From the NCBI GenBank assembly GCA_031552825.1, contig JAVBMD010000003.1, positions 1 to 62,541 on the forward strand: a stretch of 62,541 bases of DNA. The letters run 5' to 3'. A program made the translations under genes and the position numbers. The notes below the pieces were generated by a model. It was not told the DNA's origin, did no database searches, and saw only the letters and a list, made by a program, of their open reading frames with translations. Shown one piece after another: positions 59,625 through 62,541 of this stretch; the first letter of the stretch is position 1, and each line of letters opens with the position of its first letter. Source of the DNA: WQXF01 sp031552825 (GTDB taxonomy: Bacteria > Bacillota > Clostridia > Christensenellales > Aristaeellaceae).

Positions 59625-60221
59625 GTGAAAAAGTGCTTGATTATGCTGGCGACCGTGCTTTTGCTCGCGCCGATTATGGGGAATGCGGCGGAGCGGCAGC
59701 GCCTCCCGGAACCGATGGGGCCTGTGCTGGCGAGCACAGCCGCGCCGAGCGCCGCCTGCTTTCGGGAGACCCGATGGCAGATGAGCCCGGAGCAGGTAAT
59801 GGCGGCGGAACAAGGCATCGGCTTCGAACAAAACGGGGCGTACCTGTTGTCCACCGCTTCGGTCAAGGCATATGGCGGCTTTGACGCGAAGCTTGCGTAC
59901 ATGTTCATCGGGGACAGGTTGGCGGCGGGCGTTGCCGACTTTTCGGATTTGCCCGAAACGTATGCTGAAATCGACCAGATGTTCAAGGCGCTGTTCGACG
60001 AGATCATGGCCATGTACGGCGAGGAGAGCATCGGCCATGATGACCTGCTGTTCGATGAGCGCACCTATGCGACCAGCCAGGATGCCATCGAAGCGAAGGA
60101 AATCTCGCACATGGTCAACTTCCTAGTGGGAGGCACCCAAATCGAGCTGATCTTCCACATGCGCGGCGCCCAGCGCCAGCTAACGGTGCAGTACTTTGAT
60201 ACGAGCAGTTTTCCTATGTAG
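59625..60221 (+). CDS. exported protein of unknown function
   Basis: A 198-residue protein with a signal peptide (MKKCLIMLATVLLLAPIMGNA-A). The GTG at 59625 fits GAGGA better than ATG 59619. The mature part starts a helical domain with FRETRWQMSPEQVMAAE, a motif resembling other clostridial secreted proteins, and ends QLTVQYFDTSSF. Cysteine near the start could be lipid-modified but no lipobox is clear. Confidence 0.7.
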   Translation: MKKCLIMLATVLLLAPIMGNAAERQRLPEPMGPVLASTAAPSAACFRETRWQMSPEQVMAAEQGIGFEQNGAYLLSTASVKAYGGFDAKLAYMFIGDRLAAGVADFSDLPETYAEIDQMFKALFDEIMAMYGEESIGHDDLLFDERTYATSQDAIEAKEISHMVNFLVGGTQIELIFHMRGAQRQLTVQYFDTSSFPM

Positions 60222-60272
60222 ATCGGGCGGGCATGCCTGCCGCCAAACGAACCGTGGGCATGGATAAGAATT

Positions 60273-60553
60273 AATCCCGTGAGAACGCTTGATTCTCACA
60301 GGATTCAGGCTATCAACAAAGTCAGACCATCAACAAAGGCACGCAGATGGGCAGCGAAGGTCCAGGGCGATCGCAAAGCCCTGGTCGCATCCGCAGATGC
60401 GAAATGCCTTGAAGCAAGGTTTGTTAGGAATTCCGCCCTTTGCGAAGGGCGGCCAAAGGGCTTATCGCTCGCCCTTTGGAATCCTTCTCTACGCATCAAA
60501 CTACTTTTTTGATACGCTGAATCCCGTGAGAACGCTTGATTCTCACAGGATTT
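60273..60553. repeat. intergenic unit bounded by identical 33-bp hairpins
   Basis: The same 33-bp hairpin (AATCCCGTGAGAACG with complementary TTCTCACAGGATT) occurs at 60273-60305 and 60521-60553. Between them lie ATCAACAAAGTCAGACC (shared with 28866) and other hairpins. No gene inside; the second hairpin overlaps the 3' end of the SEDS-like gene. Confidence 0.75.
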
Positions 60554-61412
60554 GTTTTGTGCGGGTGCTATTATGGGCAATTGCGTTCTCGCGCATCAAC
60601 AAGGAAATCGCCAACATATAGCCGACAATGGGCGAAACGCCATATCCCATAAACGGAACGGGGAATTTTCCAAAAAACGTTGAAGCAATCATGACGAGAT
60701 AATAGATGCCTACCGCTTTTGACTTCAAGGGGGCATCTGAAAAATTCAGGAATGGCAGCAATAAAATGCCCAATGAAGCAATCCCGATGACATAGTTTGC
60801 AATCCCCATATCCCCGGCTAACGCGAGAATCCCTTCTACATGCGGTACCGCTTCTAGCCCGTCCAAGTGCATCCATGCATAAGCGACACAACCCGTGAGC
60901 GCAAACGGGAGCGCATATTGAATCGCCTTGCTTTTCGTCTGAATAAGAAAAAGAAAGCCCGTGGCTGCCGCAAACGCCGATAGCTGGGCGGCGTCCGGCT
61001 GCATAACCAGTATTGCGGCAATCACCAACAGTATGGCCACGGAAACCGGCTCTTTTTGATCTTGCAAGAGCTTGCTTATCAGGAGGACAACGCTGGGCAA
61101 AATCATGCTCGATATGTATAAACGAAAAGATCCTATTGACAGCCATCTGTGTACGCCATCAAGCCCGCGGTCGAGAAAGGTCAGGGCCAAAAGCAAGCAA
61201 GCGGCCATAAGCGTAGCGATCACAGCAGTCGCTGAATATTGCGTGGTTGCTTTTTTGTTGCGCAAGAAAAACAGCACAAGCCCTAATACCACGTAACAAA
61301 CGATATTCAGCCCATAAACTACGGGGCTTATTCCGTTTCGCTGCATCACAATCGCACCGATGAACAAGGCGGGAACAGGCGCAAGCAATAGATTGATCGC
61401 TTTTCTACTCAT
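60543..61412 (-). CDS. short SEDS (FtsW/RodA)-like membrane protein
   Basis: A 289-residue protein with about eight or nine membrane helices. GVHRWLSIGSFRLYISSMIL, QPDAAQLSAFAAATGF and FPVPFMGYGVSPIVGYMLA align by eye with SEDS motifs (RWxxLG, QPDxGT, PLPFxSYGGSS), but several key residues differ (no PSE glutamate). Much shorter than normal FtsW/RodA. Overlaps the DUF5655 gene by ATGA. May be a non-catalytic relative; its TGA stop lies inside the repeated hairpin. Confidence 0.65.
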   Translation of the reverse strand: MSRKAINLLLAPVPALFIGAIVMQRNGISPVVYGLNIVCYVVLGLVLFFLRNKKATTQYSATAVIATLMAACLLLALTFLDRGLDGVHRWLSIGSFRLYISSMILPSVVLLISKLLQDQKEPVSVAILLVIAAILVMQPDAAQLSAFAAATGFLFLIQTKSKAIQYALPFALTGCVAYAWMHLDGLEAVPHVEGILALAGDMGIANYVIGIASLGILLLPFLNFSDAPLKSKAVGIYYLVMIASTFFGKFPVPFMGYGVSPIVGYMLAISLLMRENAIAHNSTRTKQIL

Positions 61413-61801
61413 ATTTTGCTCCTTTGTCGTTTGCTAAGCGAGAACTGATAGCATTGCGCAATCCAGCCCATCAGCGCATCGTCGATTTCGTCCGCCCGCT
61501 GCACGAGGACATGGTGCGTCCAGCGGTTTGGGTAAGGCTCCACCGATTCCGCGATGCGAGGATGGTCGAGCTGGTGATCGAGCCCGAAGGTCACGATCAT
61601 GTACACATCCGGCCAGCCCTTTCGTTTTCGGAAGGGCGGCCATGCCCAGGCAAAGGCATGGGTGTTATAAAAGCTCACCTGCGTCGCCTTTGCCATGATC
61701 GTCACGTCCGGGAATCGCCGCAGAATGCTATCTTCCAGTGTCTCATACAGCGTCAACGTTCCGGGTACTTTATCGAACAGCATCAGGATATCCGGATTCA
61801 T
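61409..61801 (-). CDS. DUF5655-domain protein
   Basis: A 130-residue protein from ATG 61801 (GGGAGG upstream): VTIMAKATQVSFYNTHAFAW, IVTFGLDHQLDHPRI, EPYPNRWTHHVLVQRADEI match DUF5655. Cytoplasmic, unknown function. Between DUF2200 and the SEDS-like gene in one operon. Confidence 0.82.
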   Translation of the reverse strand: MNPDILMLFDKVPGTLTLYETLEDSILRRFPDVTIMAKATQVSFYNTHAFAWAWPPFRKRKGWPDVYMIVTFGLDHQLDHPRIAESVEPYPNRWTHHVLVQRADEIDDALMGWIAQCYQFSLSKRQRSKI

Positions 61802-61835
61802 ACCGCGCCTCCCTCCGCGCCGAAAGCAAAGTCGT

Positions 61836-62186
61836 CTACTTTCTACATATCTTCTCCAAGGATTTCCCCTTGGCCAGTTCGTCCACCAGTTTGTCCAGCC
61901 AGCGGAGTTTTTGCATGACTTCGTCTTCGATTTCTTCCACGCGATACCCACAAATAACGCCCTTGATAAGGGATGCGTTGGGGTTGATCTGCGGGGCCTG
62001 GGCGTAAAAAGTCTCCATGTCCACGCCGCCTGCGATCTGCTTTTGCAGGGAATCCTGATCGTAGCCAGTGAGCCAGAAGATGACTTCATCCAACTCAGCC
62101 TTTGTCCTGCCCTTTTTCTCGACCTTCTCGATGTACAGCGGATACACGCTGGCGAAGGTTATGGTGTACGCCCTTGGTTTCTTCAT
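61836..62186 (-). CDS. DUF2200 family protein, copy 2
   Basis: A 116-residue protein with MKKPRAYTITFASVYPLYIE, WLTGYDQDSLQKQI, NPNASLIKGVICGYRVEEIE. About two thirds identical to the copy at 54836 by eye and in the same orientation. Start ATG 62186 after GGGAGG. Function unknown. Confidence 0.9.
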   Translation of the reverse strand: MKKPRAYTITFASVYPLYIEKVEKKGRTKAELDEVIFWLTGYDQDSLQKQIAGGVDMETFYAQAPQINPNASLIKGVICGYRVEEIEDEVMQKLRWLDKLVDELAKGKSLEKICRK

Positions 62187-62207
62187 TTCGTCATTCCTCC
62201 CGTCTCA

Positions 62208-62541
62208 TTACTGCGCGTCCCAACGCCGGAGAACCCGCATCGCGCGGAGCGTAACCCATTTGTCCTGATCTTCCTTCGGAAACGGCACGAGCAGTTTCCC
62301 GTTGTTGGCGGTGTTTTCCGCCCGCCAGCGGCCATCGCCGCACTGTTTGGAGCGCACAATCTCGATGGCGTCGCCCATGCGCGCGTCATGGATGCCGAGA
62401 CTGGTCAGGATATCCAGAATCTCCAGCGCATCGGTTTGATACATCAGGGGGAAACCGAACTTGAGCCAACCCGGTTTGGAAACTCTGGTGAAATCACGGC
62501 TGCGCTTGTAAATGTGGTGGATCAAGAAGTATTCAGCGATG
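62208..62541 (-). CDS. partial gene, C-terminal part of a prenyltransferase/squalene-cyclase-like protein
   Basis: The frame is open to the window edge (…AEYFLIHHIYKRSRDF), so the 5' part lies outside. The visible ~110 residues contain FPLMYQTDALEILDILTSLG, DARMGDAIEIVRSKQ and GRWRAENTAN, like the C-terminus of clostridial proteins annotated as prenyltransferase-like or NifH-like nitrogen-fixation proteins of alpha-alpha barrel type. Followed after 21 bases by DUF2200. Confidence 0.65.
   Translation of the reverse strand, partial: IAEYFLIHHIYKRSRDFTRVSKPGWLKFGFPLMYQTDALEILDILTSLGIHDARMGDAIEIVRSKQCGDGRWRAENTANNGKLLVPFPKEDQDKWVTLRAMRVLRRWDAQ

Overview
The window reads as a chromosomal contig of a GC-rich, spore-former-like Clostridia-type Bacillota (Firmicutes). 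The grounds are the order yicC-remA-gmk-rpoZ-coaBC, the rplM-rpsI and secG cluster, consensus TTGACA/TATAAT promoters, AGGAGG ribosome sites with many TTG/GTG starts, and collagen-like and Ig-like proteins without signal peptides that look like spore-surface proteins. The organism name is inference; no rRNA is present.

Layout. 1-5190: an AT-rich island abutting the 3' end of tRNA-Pro. Bases 1-257 show nothing convincing. Then come a mobile-element type small protein, a NACHT NTPase, and divergently a DUF6414-like protein plus a nucleoside-phosphorylase-fold protein with two membrane helices, a probable undescribed defence module. 5192-5350: tRNA-Pro and tRNA-Thr with a perfect promoter. 5.5-7.3 kb: two exported proteins, one with a PDZ domain. 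7.4-14 kb: core genes yicC, remA, gmk, rpoZ, coaBC, a SPOUT methyltransferase and threonine ammonia-lyase. 14-19.5 kb: collagen-like protein, polytopic membrane protein, a compact PARIS-like ATPase plus DUF4435 pair, and a membrane protein with a Cys/His C-terminus. 19.5-26.2 kb: rplM, rpsI, secG, HD hydrolase, a Phd/RelE toxin-antitoxin pair, a short RNase R, a HEAT protein and glmM. 26.3-31.8 kb: a substrate-binding protein with an extra N-terminal half and a P-type calcium ATPase. 32-43 kb: YcxB-like protein, signal peptidase and ECF sigma cluster, GT-C membrane protein with a TIM-barrel protein, DUF3810 metalloprotein, PadR with an alpha/beta hydrolase, AlbA_2/HATPase protein and glyA. 43-47.8 kb: two paralogous exported proteins, a second toxin-antitoxin pair and a frameshifted small gene. 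47.9-53.6 kb: two halves of one heterodimeric ABC exporter separated by a rhuM gene, preceded by a promoter, 14-codon leader peptide and terminator that look like a translation-controlled attenuator. 53.7-62.5 kb: small housekeeping or stress-type families (VOC, STM3941, two DUF2200 copies, DUF5655), a 1337-residue Cys-rich, Ig-like and repeat-rich protein, an exported protein, and a short SEDS-like protein.

The intergenic DNA is unusually rich in repeats: (i) 13-16 bp tandem repeats placed directly after promoter -10 boxes; (ii) roughly 150 bp palindromes with TTCGCATGCAGCTT arms; (iii) 85-87 bp MITE-like units with TTTAACAAGG ends; (iv) hairpin-bounded units near 28.9 and 60.3 kb. All functional statements come from reading the sequence and family knowledge; no searches were run.
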